Part shown: one piece after another, positions 36,786 through 48,250 of the stretch
Layout of the letters: the number at the start of each line of letters is the position of its first letter
Numbering within the stretch: the first letter of the stretch is position 1
Assembly (NCBI RefSeq): GCF_025698545.1
Contig: NC_068569.1
Span: 29,140,001 to 29,204,000 of the forward strand
DNA length: 64,000 nt
Reading direction: 5' to 3'
Origin: Gossypium raimondii
Taxonomy: Eukaryota; Streptophyta; Magnoliopsida; Malvales; Malvaceae
Translations under genes and position numbers: made by a program
The notes under the pieces: generated by a model
Seen by the model: only the letters and a program-made list of their open reading frames with translations
What the model was told of the DNA's origin: nothing
Database searches by the model: none

Positions 36786-39700
36786 TTAGCCGTCATATTC
36801 CCCTTGTGCGAACTTGTTTTCTGGATAGTAAACGGCAATAACTTGATTTCCGCCGAATTTCCGACCATTCATTGCAGCTTGAGCCTTTTTCGAACCTTCA
36901 ACATCCGAGTATTCCAGAAATACCTAATTGCACCAGAGAATTACAGTAACATCAGGAGTTTGAATAGAGTAGAAATGACCAAGTCAATACATTCACTTGC
37001 CAATACCATGGATAAGATGAAGACAAGACAATGATCAAATAACTAAACCAAAGAAAAAAAAATATACTATGTTACTTGGAATTGGGTGTAAATGTTGGCC
37101 ACGGGTATGTATCCAACATAGATATGTCCAAGTTTTTCCATTTATTTGGAGATTTTGGAGGATCGTATCCCCATACCATGACCAACAAGTATTAGATAGC
37201 AGTACTTAAACAGAAAGTTAAAAAACCACAGAAGAAAATGTAAAAAGCCTCAATACTGACCTTCCCGACACCTGGGGCAGGTTCTCCATTCGGATTTGGG
37301 CGTGGGATGACAATATTCACCAATGCACCTGCATTTTTCGTGTAAAAATTTCGATTCCAGAAAAGAGAAAAAAGATACATTTTTACCCAAAAGAATAGGT
37401 TAGAGAAAGTAGTGTCAAATATATAGGTCATATTTTCTGTAAAAATTTCAATTCCAGAAAGAGGGGAAAAAACACATATTTGTCCCAAAAGAATAGGTTA
37501 GAGAAAGCAGTGTCAAATATTTAGAGGGATATAGCAAGTCTTCTGTCTGAGTATGTTAGGCTTGATTCTTTATAGCAGAATGTAGAACAAGAAAGTGCTG
37601 TAAAACAGAAATATAAACACAAGAAAATAAAAGAAATTAATAAAAATAGATAAGAGAGTACACATGTTAAAAAGAGGGTATCAGATTGTTTAAGAAGGGA
37701 TTTTACCATATTTTCCACCCTCTTGTCTCATATCTTCCACAATGTCCTCGTACTCATCATCATCTCTGAGATCATCAACATTAAGTGCTTGAGTCAAACA
37801 CACAACCTTTGTTGGCACACCTTGTGGTTGCAAAATTAGCCTCTGAAAAAGAAAAAAGAATAAGCAAATTAGATGTACCTAATAACACCCGAAATTGCAA
37901 GGGATATGATGTTATAAGATTTTAATAAAAGAATAATATCTAATCTTAACCTGCAAAGCAATCTGCTGCTGTGCATGCTGGAGTATACTCTCTTGCTCGG
38001 GTTTAGGCTGGGTAGCACCCTGGTTTGCTCGCCTAACAGTGAGCGTTTTATCACCCATTTTAATTCCATTTAGGGCAGCACAAGCAATATCTGTAACTGA
38101 CAGGTCTTGATAAACACAAAATGCATAGCCTTTAGAGTTCCCGGTTTCTCTATCTTTTACTAGATCAAAACCTCGAAGAGGCCCAAAAGACTCCAATAAC
38201 TCCCTAATCTGTGCTTCTGTGAAGTAATATGGAAGCCCACCAACAAATATGCGGTCGGGGCCCTCAAGCCCGCCAGCGGAACCTGGCGTTAGACCCACAG
38301 CAGCTAGATTTAGATTCGGATTGGGCTGGCTTGGACCAAGTGTTGCAGCAAGCGACGGATTATAGTCACTAGGTCTCCTCACCTTCACAGGTGCTCCCTG
38401 AAAGTGCAAAAAAAGTAAGCACAACTATATAAAGGATTTGGCATCAAGATCCAAAAAGAAACTAAAATTACCTCAAAGATAATCCCATCTAAAGCCATTG
38501 CATTACTAGCCTCCTCTACAGATCTCATCTCTACGAAAGCAAATTTCTTTTCATGGTTTATGTAGACATTAACAACAGCATCCCCTGAATACATAACCAA
38601 AAACAATGAGCAGATATAGAAGAAAAATAAAGCAGGTAGCTTGGTAATGTAATTAATACAAAACCCCCAAGTATACCTGGACCAGCAGTATTTCCACCAA
38701 TTGCAGCCATAACATGACTGAAGAAAGTTGCAACAGACTATAATATAAACATTAAGGATCAGTATTGGCTCCACCTGCAATCATAATGGCAATAAAAGAT
38801 ACAACAGTGTAAGGTGGAACCTGTTCATTAGCGGTAGGAGAAAGCCCTCCAACATACACCCGACGAGCATGCCTAGTAGCCTGAAATCACAAGATAAAAT
38901 CCATAATTTCTGTAATGCAAGATAATGTTTTCTAAAGAAAGGTGCATTCTACATTGCATGCATAATCCATCCAACCTGCTGAGTCATTGCCTGAACTGGC
39001 ATAACTGGGAGAGCACCAAATGGCTGCAGAAAACCAAAATTAAATGAAGTTACAGGAAATAAAGCAAGCTCATAAATATCAGGTGTAGAGAGCAATATAT
39101 ACCTGTCCAGTTGCAATAGGAAACATGTTAGGAAACACTCCAGGTATGGTTGGGTTAGTTGTCCCCGGAATCTGCCCTGAAATGAAATTCATATTTCATA
39201 TGAGGACATAGTTATAAATCAAAGTCAGAATTCTATAGCAGTGGGTTTAGCATTAGGACTTTTATGCTTCATTTCCATAGCATATGCAAACCTCTTGCAT
39301 TTTTAGAGATTGAAAAAGGAATTCATCACAAGCAAAATCTGGAGGAAATATTTAGCAAGACTACCAAAACAGGCAATAGTTGCCAGTTGAAGACGTACAA
39401 TACCATCAAAACGGGTGCATTGATTCCTCCTTGTACATAAAAGCTACAGAAGTCGGCTCACGCCATTGCCTTCTTAAAATCAAAGACAGAAACATAGAAA
39501 CAAACAAACAAACACCAAACAGAAGACAAAACCAAAAACCCTCTCAGTTCCAGAATTATTCACTAAGTAAAAAAATTGAAAACAATATTATAGCTTTCCA
39601 AAGGTCACTGCTTAAAAGGCAATATATACAAAACAGAAGAAAAAATACAGCTTACCAAAACCAGACCAGTATTTTGATACGAACTTTCCACACTAGATCA

Positions 39701-41554
39701 TCCAAAAACAAAAATAACAGTTAACCATGTATAACAATATTAAATTTTATGAAAGGAACATGTACCTGCAGCAGCAGCTGCCACAGCACCAGCAGCTAAC
39801 ATTGCTGAAGCTGGAGGGGCCATGTCAAAACCACTAATCCTTTTGCTGCAAAATAATGAAGTTAGCATACCAGAAACCAGAATATATAACTGCCACCACA
39901 TAATTTATCCTTATAATCAAGTTCTTCATGATCTACCTCTTTGAGCGTGAGCGAGACCGAGACCGAGAAGGAGATCTCGACTTTGATCTGCGCTCAGATC
40001 TACTCCTTGACCGGCGCCTATGCCTATCCTCCCTGTCTCTATCATAGTCCCTTCTTCTGTAAATAACATTTGAGCAAAAAATAACTCATTAACCTATATT
40101 AACAAGAAGAAAAAAGCAATGATCAAAACAATTCATATTAAAGCGGAAATTACCTGTCATAATCTCGACTGCGGTAATAATCATCATCATCCCTATCTCT
40201 TCCTCGATCCCTTCGCTCACTGCGTTCCCTACTACGATCCCTATGACGATCTCTGTGATGGCGTTCACGATCACGATCCTTTTCTCGGTCCCTATCCCTA
40301 TCCTTATCTCTATCCCTATCCCTGTGGCGATCACGGTCCTTGTCCCTTTCCTTGTCACGCCCTTTCTCTCTCTCCTTTTCCCTGCTTTTAGAAGACTCTC
40401 TCTCATAATCCTGAGACCCATACAAGAAATACTTAAGGTTGCATTTATCTTACATCAATAAGAGACCAAATGTAGAGTTGAATGTAATCCATAACAATAA
40501 AATCCCAAATGTAGAACAGGCATAAAATTCACATCAAGAAAACTATTTTCCAAGAAAAACCTTAGCCTAGAACAAATCTAAGCAGTAAAATTTTATTGAA
40601 AAGACAACCTGTCAAGTAGCCAAATTCAATGAGAAAACTAGAACTGAACATCTGTATATGTAAATACTCAAGATCTAAAATAAGAACAAACGTCAGCAAA
40701 ACATAGTAGATGGAGATATAAACATACAGGATTGCCTGACCCAAAAAACCCGGTTCTATTTCCTCCTATCCCCCCAGCCATACGGGATAAAAACAGGAAC
40801 GATAAAACTGAAGCATAATATGTAATTTGAATTCTGAGAAGCTCATGCTGTTTTAAAAAACTGTTTGTATAAAAAAGGAAAGAAAGAAAAGAAAACTCTA
40901 GATTTTACAATATATGCATCATTTTCTAATGCTTATGCTTGAAGTTAGAACAAAACTAAGTACTAGAAGAAATTCAAAATGCTATCTGTCAAACTAGCCA
41001 AATTTCCGGATAAATAAATAAACCTAATTCGAAGAAAAAATAGAGCCTTGGAAAAACTCCCATTAAAATTTAGGGCTCCAATTGCTAGCTAGCTTTTTTT
41101 TCTATATTCTATTTACTCCTTAAGAGGTTTTCAGAAAAGGAATGCAAATGACGCAAAGTATAATCAAGATAGATTATTAAAACACTAATGATGAAGTAAT
41201 AGTTCAATCTAAAAATAAAATCATATTACATATTGCACATTTGATATTTTTAGCTTATCCGTTCATGATTTCCCATTGTGCTTTCCCCAAAGCTAACAAA
41301 CAATAAATTCAAGGTTTTGCGTGGTAAAAATCCAACAAAACCACACAAATTCCTTAGAAGTTCCTTCAAACAAGAACTTGAAGAAACAATTAAAAATCTT
41401 AACAGACGAAATAAAGCTGAAGTTGTCGAGATCTAACCTGATATTTAGAATCGTTTTGATCGTCGGAACGAGACTTAGGAGAAGAACCTCCGCCATAACT
41501 GTTTTCGAGGTTATCTCCGTTTCCTTGATACCGCGGTTCTTCGTAATCAGTCAT
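36786..41554 (-). CDS. U2AF65: Splicing factor U2AF large subunit (U2AF65)
   Basis: Binds the intronic polypyrimidine tract and, with U2AF35, recruits U2 snRNP to the 3' splice site. Thirteen exons (minus): 41554-41438, 40410-40154, 40056-39937, 39845-39766, 39176-39103, 39023-38976, 38880-38821, 38737-38677, 38584-38472, 38397-37951, 37842-37707, 37328-37261, 36923-36786. They join in frame to 572 residues, the usual plant length, and all introns are GT-AG. Domains: an acidic N-terminus, an RE/RD/RS domain (about 40-165) rich in RDRDRDKDR and SRSRSRS, the U2AF35-binding region with FDMAPP (about 170) where animals have WDVPPPG, RRM1 (about 238-315, RVYVGGLSP), RRM2 (about 355-433, RIFVGGLPYYF) and a C-terminal UHM-type RRM (about 460-572) ending PENKFAQGEYDG. 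Retained introns would truncate it after RRM1 or RRM2. Plants have A and B paralogues and I cannot choose between them. Confidence 0.96.
37060..37190. repeat. Short dispersed repeat in a U2AF65 intron (third copy)
   Basis: 'tccaagtttttccatttatttggagattttgga' followed by '..cgtatccccatacc' parallels 'ccacaagttttttcgtgtatttggaaggt..tcatatcctcatacc' in SCPL intron 7. Only part of the repeat is present. Confidence 0.35.
37341..37524. repeat. Tandem duplication in a U2AF65 intron, period 97 bp
   Basis: 'tgtaaaaatttc(g/a)attccaga' through 'ccaaaagaataggttagagaaag(t/c)agtgtcaaatat' occurs at 37341 and again at 37438. It lies in the intron between exons 11 and 12, upstream of the third RRM's second exon. 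Confidence 0.85.
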
Positions 41555-41720
41555 TTTTTCCCAAGCTTTGGCCGGAAATTTGGTAACTTGAAATTCCCAA
41601 TCGCAAATTCCCAAATCCCAAACTCGATTTGTCGGCAGCAAGAAGAAGAATAAGCTAGCAAGTAAACAAATTAGGGATTTTCTTCTCTCTTTTTTTCCTT
41701 GTATTTAAATTCCAAAATTG
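41555..41720 (-). promoter_or_regulatory. U2AF65 5' UTR and proximal promoter
   Basis: On the minus strand a purine-rich AGAGAGAAG tract and TTATTCTTCTTCTTG precede the ATG by 90-150 bp, typical of a plant leader. No clear TATA box is seen, as is common in housekeeping genes. Confidence 0.4.
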
Positions 41721-43190
41721 GGGATTATAAGTTGGGTCTAATAAATACCTTAGTGCTAGTTTAGCCCATGTAAGAAAAAGAGTAGGGCTTGGGCTTCTTC
41801 TTATCATCATTTTCAGCCTTTCCTTTATAGAAAAATTAAAACTCTTAACTTATTAAGGTATTATTAATTATTTTTAAGTACAAAGTCCAATTATAAATAA
41901 TTATATTAATAGGTAGTTCAAGATATTGTATTAAATAATTATTTATATTATAATTAATAGACACTGAAAATAATGTAATAATACTAAATAGAAGTCGTTT
42001 TATAAATTTTAAAATACCAACATAACGAGTCAGTTTTATTTTTTATAAAATAAAATGCATATTTTCTTTTAAATTGCAAATATAACTTAAATATTAATGC
42101 GCTTGTAGTTGCTTAAGAGTAGTTGAATGAAAATGTAATTATTAGGATAGTAATCACATCCTTTTGTAATTACAAAAATATATATATATATATATATATA
42201 TTTCCTCAACATGTTTGATTAACAAAGTATAATTAATAATTTCCTATATTATATTTTGTAGTATGTATTGTAATTACACAATTATATTATTTTAAATTTT
42301 AAATAATATACCGATTAATATAAAAATTCATCAATAATACTTGATAAAAATTTCTCTAGACAAGTAACAAAATTTAAAATCAAATTATTGTATGTAACAT
42401 GTTAATCCAATAAAGTATCAACAACATGATTACCAATAAAATTAACAAGAAAAATAAATATTATGTACAATTTTATCTAATTACACTAACATCTCATATT
42501 TGTTCAACTATTCTCTTTCTAATATTTAACATATGCTATTTGTCATAATTTTTGGTCCTTGAATAAGTAATTAATAATAAATTTTATATAATTTAGTTAA
42601 AATTAAAACATATAATATTTAATAAATACTATGTAATTTAATTAAATATTTAATAGGCTAAAATGTATAGAAAATTATCTATCACCGATAAAATTTTAGA
42701 TCATTTAAATAAGATAAGTAAATTAATATATAATTATATTTTAAAACAAAAAATATATATCTAAAAATTAAAATATTATTATTAAAAATAACTTTTTTAA
42801 CTTAAATCACATATGGGTATATTTGAAAATTCATAGGGTAATTGGATTTAACTGTAATTATCCACCTAATTACTCTAATAAAAATTTGTTACACTTAATT
42901 TAACAAGGTTCACTAATTACAATGATTATCTAAATATTTTATATATGAAATTACAAGCAATTACATTCAAAACAAATTATAACCAATTTTCAAAGCACCC
43001 AAAAAATATATAGTTTTAATACCCATTGCTAGAATTTACATATAAAATACGATTTAATTTTGATTCAATTTTTAAAGGATAAATTACTCAGTTAATCATT
43101 CAATTTTATAAGTTTTATTTTGGTTAGCACTGTCGTCAACAACCGTTTTATTTTAGCTACCCAACTTCAGTTTTAGTTTTTCTAAAATTT
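41721..43190. other. AT-rich spacer
   Basis: No coding segment is recognised. It contains an (AT)n microsatellite at 42178-42201. Confidence 0.45.
42178..42201. repeat. (AT)n microsatellite
   Basis: About twelve AT units. Confidence 0.9.
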
Positions 43191-43196
43191 AATTTA

Positions 43197-43610
43197 ATTT
43201 ACTTTTCTTTTTCTTTTTAATATTAATTTTAGTTTTTACCATTAAAATATAAAAACCTAAGGTTTTACAGGAAAAAAACTTAAATTTTTATAGTTAAAAC
43301 CATTTTATATTTTTAATTTCCTTTATTTTTATTTTTTAAAATTAATTTTATTTTTTAATAAAAGAAAAATACGAGATTTTATAAGGAATTATCTAGGTTA
43401 TTATAGGAAAAGCCATTTTACCTTTTTAATTTCCTTTACTGTTTTTTCCTTTTAAAATAATTTTAGTTTTTTCTATTAAAAGCGAAAACCTGAAGTTTTA
43501 CAAAATAAAATACTTGGGTTTTAACGGGAAAACCGTTTTATATTTTAAACTTCCTTTATTTTTCTTTTGAGAATTAATTTTTGCCTTTTAGTAAAAGGGA
43601 AAAATCTAGG
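43197..43610. repeat. Four imperfect ~118-bp tandem repeats
   Basis: A pyrimidine-rich segment '(t)ttccttta.ttttt...aaaattaattttagtttttt..ta.taaaag' recurs near 43197, 43316, 43431 and 43551. Each copy is followed by a 'gaaaacctaggttttac'-like and a 'ggaaaaccattttatattttt'-like segment. Confidence 0.65.
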
Positions 43611-43869
43611 CTTTTCATGGAAAAATTGGTTTCTCAAAGAAAAACTTGAGAGAATTGAGATACAAAGAAAACTAAGGGTTTTATCTCCACAGTTGAATAA
43701 GTCAATTTCATATAAAATCTCAAGTGCTTTTTGGGAAAAAATAAAATTATTTTTAAAAAGTAAATGATTGACTAAAATGAAAATTTATTAAAATTGGGTG
43801 AGTAAAATGAGTGTATAATAACATAGAATTAACTAGGAGAGTTCAGTCGATTAACCGACCGGTTAACCT

Positions 43870-44115
43870 ACCTGAAATAACATTAACTGAATTAACCGAC
43901 TTTTCAAAAATTTTAACCGTTAACCAAACCGAATTTTTTCAAAAAAATTAACTAAACCAAAATTTTTTCGGTTAATTCGGTCGGTTAACCAAATTAACCG
44001 AAAATTATCTGTTTTTTATTTTTGGTTAAAAAATAACCGAATTACCTGAATAACCGAATTAACCGAATTAACCGAATTAACCGAATTACCCGAATTAACC
44101 GAATTACTCGAATTG
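43870..44115. repeat. AACCGAATT-type subterminal repeats
   Basis: Many direct and a few inverted copies of 'aaccgaatt' and 'ggttaac', including five nearly head-to-tail units at about 44037-44105. They lie at the left end of the hAT-like element. Confidence 0.8.
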
Positions 44116-44119
44116 AATT

Positions 44120-46020
44120 TCCTCATCATTTGGATGATCTTAAATTATAATTTGGACAACAATAAACAACCATCGATCAGACCACCTAAATTGGTAAGAA
44201 ATTAGACAGCATGCATGCAAACTGCATGCTTCAGCAACTCCCTCGACAGCTAGAAATTTCACTAAAATTTCACTAAATTCACCACTCATACCAGCATAAA
44301 GATGCAACAAAACAACCAAGGAAGAAAAGGTAAAGAACTCAGTATTATTTATTTAATTAAATAAATAACATATGCAATTGTTGCATTTTTAACAAGTTTA
44401 AACATCTTTAAACAGGGAAATTAAATGCTGAAAGTCCAGCATTTGGACAAAGGCCAAAGTTGGCATTTAACCTCTCATAATTCCCTATTATTTCAACCAG
44501 TAGCAGTCCATATCCTCAACAAATTTAAGTATATTCAGTTCAGCAATTGCATACTTAAAATTTCAAACTTTACATAGGTATTAAATGAATACATTTCAGT
44601 CTAATATTAAAGCTCCAAATGATAAAAGAAAGCAAAATTGCAGAACAAGGTATTAAATGAATACATTTCAGTCTAAAATTCCACAACTTAACAGTAAAGC
44701 ATTTTCCTCCATGCCTCTCGCTTTAAACTATAAGACAAAACTATAAGCATTTTCAAAACTCATATGGGAGTAGTGAAGGCCTCCTTACACCTAAGACTTA
44801 AACTCATGTGGAGTTTGAATCTTTTGGACCTTTAAAAATCTAACATCAACCTTGACTAGAAATGAACTTAGGCTTGACCACTAATCACACTTAGTTTCAA
44901 CCTTAATGAACTTAGCATGATCTTAAACAACAATTAATCTAAATAAGAGTGATGCTCAAACACATTCATATGGTTAGCTTTCCAACTAGTTGGCATATAT
45001 GCTTTATGCAGGATTCTGTGTTTGGTCTTTTGTTCCTTTTGTCTGATATATAAATCTGCATATCAATTCGATTTTATTAGGCAGCTAAATTACCAGTAAA
45101 TTAACTTAGATTCACCATATTTTGTAGTCGAAACTTCGGACGTGGTCTGTACTCGACCGCCAATTCATGATTCCGGCCTTAAAGGCTAACTTATAAAGCC
45201 AAGAATCTAATATAAGCAATGATGTAAATGTAATGAAGCAAATTGATATCTTGGTTTCATCTAAACCCTTTTAATTGTCGAAAGAAACAGATGATAAGAT
45301 TAAGTAACCAAAAGCTTCAGGGAATCAAATGAACCTGCATGAAAGAAGGCCCCTCTTGAGCAGCTCTAATGAATGAAGCCTATTAAATCTTTCACGGTTT
45401 AAATCTCTCACCTCTTAGTATTAATGAACCCAGTTTGCATCTAATGCAAGGACAACCATTGGAGAATAAAAGCACCACAATACTAAATCCTCAACAGCAT
45501 CCCACAACATACGAGCATCAACTTTCTACTAATCCTTTTCAGATTGTTACCAAACCCGATTTGTTGACTGAATAATGTTTTACAATGATACTATGATACA
45601 AGCCTCTTCATCAAGTCACTAACTACTAACATATACATATTCTTTAGATGTAAATCTCCCGAACCAATATTTTCATTGAAGGTCTGTATTTTTTTTCTTT
45701 CTTTTTACTTAATTCATTTCCAAATCAAATAAATCGAACCCATTATCATGATTAAGTTAAAATAACAAAAGCCTATCTACAGATTAATAAAAAGATCATC
45801 ACTTACCCATCTAGCGGACTCTAAAAATGGAAGTGGTTTCAGTCAGTTTCTCAAGAAACCCTAGTCCAAAAACAAATAAATGAAAGCAGAGAAATGGAGA
45901 TTTATTACCTTTTTGGAAAGATGCAGTGAGTTGAGGGTTGACAGAGGTACAGAGAAGAACAAGAAAAATTAGAGAAAAATTTGTGAGGAAACCAAATCAG
46001 AACAGGCGGACTGTCAGGCG
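44120..46020 (-). other. Interior of the large hAT-like element, exon-like signals
   Basis: No protein is recognised. On the minus strand two good donor junctions appear (an AAAAAG|GTAATA site near 45908 and an ATGG|GTAAGT site near 45806) in leader-like sequence. This suggests the 5' exons of some captured gene, which I cannot identify. The phrase 'aggtattaaatgaatacatttcagtcta' occurs twice (about 44576 and 44649). Confidence 0.3.
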
Positions 46021-46024
46021 GATG

Positions 46025-46522
46025 TAGAAGTGCTCATGGGCCGGGCGGCCCGGCCCGGCCCGAAATATGGGAGGGTTTGGGTAAAAATATAGGTCCGAAA
46101 TATGGGCTTGGGCAAAAAAACGAGGCCGATTAAAAAACGGGCCGTGCCTCGGGCACAACTTTTTTGGCCCGGACCCGGCCCGACCCAGCCCGAATATAAT
46201 AAATATTTTTATTATTTTTTATTTTTTTAATTTTAAAATACTTTTAAAATAATTTTATTAAATTTTTTAAATTTTAAAATTTTTTTAAAATATTTTTTAA
46301 ATTTTTTTTAATTTTAAAATATTTTTAAAATACTTTTTATTTTATTTTAATTTTTAAAATAATTTTTGGTATTTATTTAAAAAATGGGCGGGCAGGGCAG
46401 CTTATGGATTTTTCCTGGCCGAGCAGGCAAAATTCTAGGCCCATATTTTGGGTCGGGCTGGCTCGGCCTAGGACCAGGCCGAAATTTTTTCGGGCCGGCC
46501 AACCCTACCATGAGCACCTCTA
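46025..46522. mobile_element. Non-autonomous hAT-like element (copy 2 of 3)
   Basis: It starts TAGAAGTGCTCATGGGCC and ends CCATGAGCACCTCTA, a clear inverted repeat. The flanking 8 bp are GGCGGATG (46017-46024) and GGCGAATG (46523-46530), seven of eight identical, fitting a hAT duplication. The body has GC-rich 'gggccgggc' ends and an AT-rich centre. The open frame at 46384-46581 is chance. Confidence 0.8.
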
Positions 46523-46754
46523 GGCGAATGGAATGGCTATTACAGCTATTAGACTTTAGTTTTAGTTTTAGACTTTTTTAGAATTTTATTTTTATTTATT
46601 AAATTATTTGTAATTTTTATGATTGAGTTGAGTTGGGTAATTGGGTTGGGTTGGATAATTGGGTTTAGGTAAATAGTGGGCCTATTTATATATTATAATT
46701 TTATTTATTAATTTTTTCGATTTTACCCGAATTTTGCACACCTCTGGAATTAAC

Positions 46755-47039
46755 AGGGTGACCAAAATGAAACCTTATTAGAGTTGGATGACTAAAACAA
46801 AAACTATGAGATTTAACTTCAAATGTATCTAAAAATTTAGAAAATCAATTATACTTATGTCATAGACCAACAAGTTGAACATATGCAGTTTTTGTAAAAT
46901 TTAACTTCAAATTTGCTTATTTGAATTTTGAATCTATTTATTATTCGCATTAAAATCAATCATTCGTAAAGGTAAAATAAATTTAAACAATTGAATCCAC
47001 TCATCCAAACCCATTGCAAATAGAAATTGAAATATATCA
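46755..47039. other. Spacer between the hAT-like element and the LINE remnant
   Basis: Nothing recognised. The sequence just after the duplication resembles the sequence left of the hAT-like element ('gactaaaatgaaa' type). Confidence 0.35.
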
Positions 47040-48250
47040 TTTGCAACGTTAGGGAATGTCAAATATTGTGGACTCCTCTAACGTTGTTGGTGAAAAAGAT
47101 GGCATGGCCAGCCTGATGACTTTTCCACAAAAAAGTCTACCTTAAGGAGCAATCGATGATTTCGGACTTGTTATTTAGGGTGGATTTGCATCCTACACCA
47201 ACAATGACTTAGAAAGGTAAACTCGTAGGGGGTTATCTATCAAGAGAAGGGTGAATGAAGTACCAGATTTGGAAATGGAATTTGAAGAGGAAGATATTAA
47301 GAGATCAACTATTAATGAAATCCTAACAATCAATTTTTCTGAGAAGGTTAATCAATTACTAGTTAGGGACCTTGGATCGTTTTTGGCTAATACTTAACGG
47401 TTTAGCCTTGGTCAACGAACTTTGACTCTGCAAAACCATACCCAAGCTTGGTTAAGACTTAGATTTGCCTCCCCAGTCTTTTGGGTCACTTGTATAACCG
47501 GAAAATTTTATGGGAGATTGGAGAGTTGGTAGGAAAAGTTGTGAGGCTAGATTTTTAACACTAATAATAAGACTATAGGTAGGTTATCCAAGGCCTAACA
47601 TGGATAGTTGATGAGATTATTAAAGATTCTATTACTTGGGCAAGACAATTTTGGTCCACACATAAGGAAGGCTTGAATCAAATATGTAATTTCATTCGGA
47701 GGGATCCCTTACTAGATAATTGGGTTCACTTGCATATTGATGGGGCAGTTAATTTGAATATAGGTTTTGCATTTACAGGGGGAGTGGTGCGAAATCATCT
47801 AGGGGAATGGATTATGGGTTTTAATAACTTTTTAGGGGTATGCTTAGTTCTTAAAGCCGAGTTATGAGGCATTCTGGATGGTTTGACCATGTTACATGAT
47901 CGAGGAGTGGATAGGATTTTGATCCAAACTGACAGCCTAGAGGTAGTTCAAGCTATTCAAAGGAAAACTTCAAAAAACCAGAATTCAACTTTCGTTAGGC
48001 GGATTTAAAAGCTATTGTAAAACAAAAAGCGTTGGGTGATAAGGCATATCCTTAAGGAGGCTAATCATATTGCTGATCGAATTATCAACATGGTTTATGT
48101 TGATTTGAAAGGGTTAAATGTTATGGAAATAACTCCTATGGAATTACTTGAAGCCCTTGATAGTGATAAGGCTAGCGGTGCTTTTGACATTGTTAGTCTA
48201 GCTTAATTCTCTATGGTCTTTGTATTCTTCACCAATATATATATCATTTG
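47040..48250 (+). pseudogene. Internally deleted LINE: ORF1 fused to RNase H
   Basis: The left part (47040-47400) resembles the start of plant LINE ORF1. Near 47500-47590 LWEIGELVGKVVRLDFNTNN matches the DUF4283 segment seen in the other LINE (GKLVGKPIKVDSNT). This is followed within about 100 bp by the ORF2-terminal RNase H-like domain: WVHLHIDGAVNLN, GGVVRNHLGEWIMGF, VLKAEL then stop, ILIQTDSLEVVQAI, and HILKEANHIADRI near 48040-48080. Endonuclease and reverse transcriptase are absent. Stops and frame changes interrupt it. The outer LTR at 48263 begins just beyond its 3' end. Confidence 0.75.

Larger units (their letters stand above)
43834..46746. mobile_element. Large non-autonomous hAT-like element
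   Basis: The block is bordered by an exact 8-bp direct repeat GAATTAAC (43826-43833 and 46747-46754), the duplication length of hAT elements. The left end TAGGAGAGTTCAG and the inverted right end CAGAGGTGTGCAA both fit the loose hAT start Y-A-R-n-G but match each other poorly. The subterminal DNA is strongly repetitive: AACCGAATT copies on the left and GGGTTGGGTT/AATTGGGT copies on the right, roughly complementary in sense. There is no transposase. A second, smaller hAT-like element (46025-46522) is nested inside. Coherence of the flanks supports a single insertion. Confidence 0.6.

Noticed and set aside
36820-36923. Ending the U2AF65 gene at an earlier stop by intron retention (37192-37488 frame)
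   Set aside because: Full splicing gives the conserved C-terminal RRM and expected length; retention is at most an isoform.
40119-40391. Plus-strand open frame rich in Pro/Tyr/Asp/His
   Set aside because: It is the antisense of the RD/RE-repeat exon of U2AF65; the regular composition is a by-product of the repeats.
43870-44115. AACCGAATT array considered as telomere-like or satellite DNA
   Set aside because: The unit is not the plant telomere repeat (TTTAGGG), the array is short and mixed with inverted copies, and it fits subterminal repeats of the hAT-like element.
46384-46581. 65-codon Gly-rich open frame
   Set aside because: It lies across the end of a hAT-like element and is made of its 'gggccgg' repeats.
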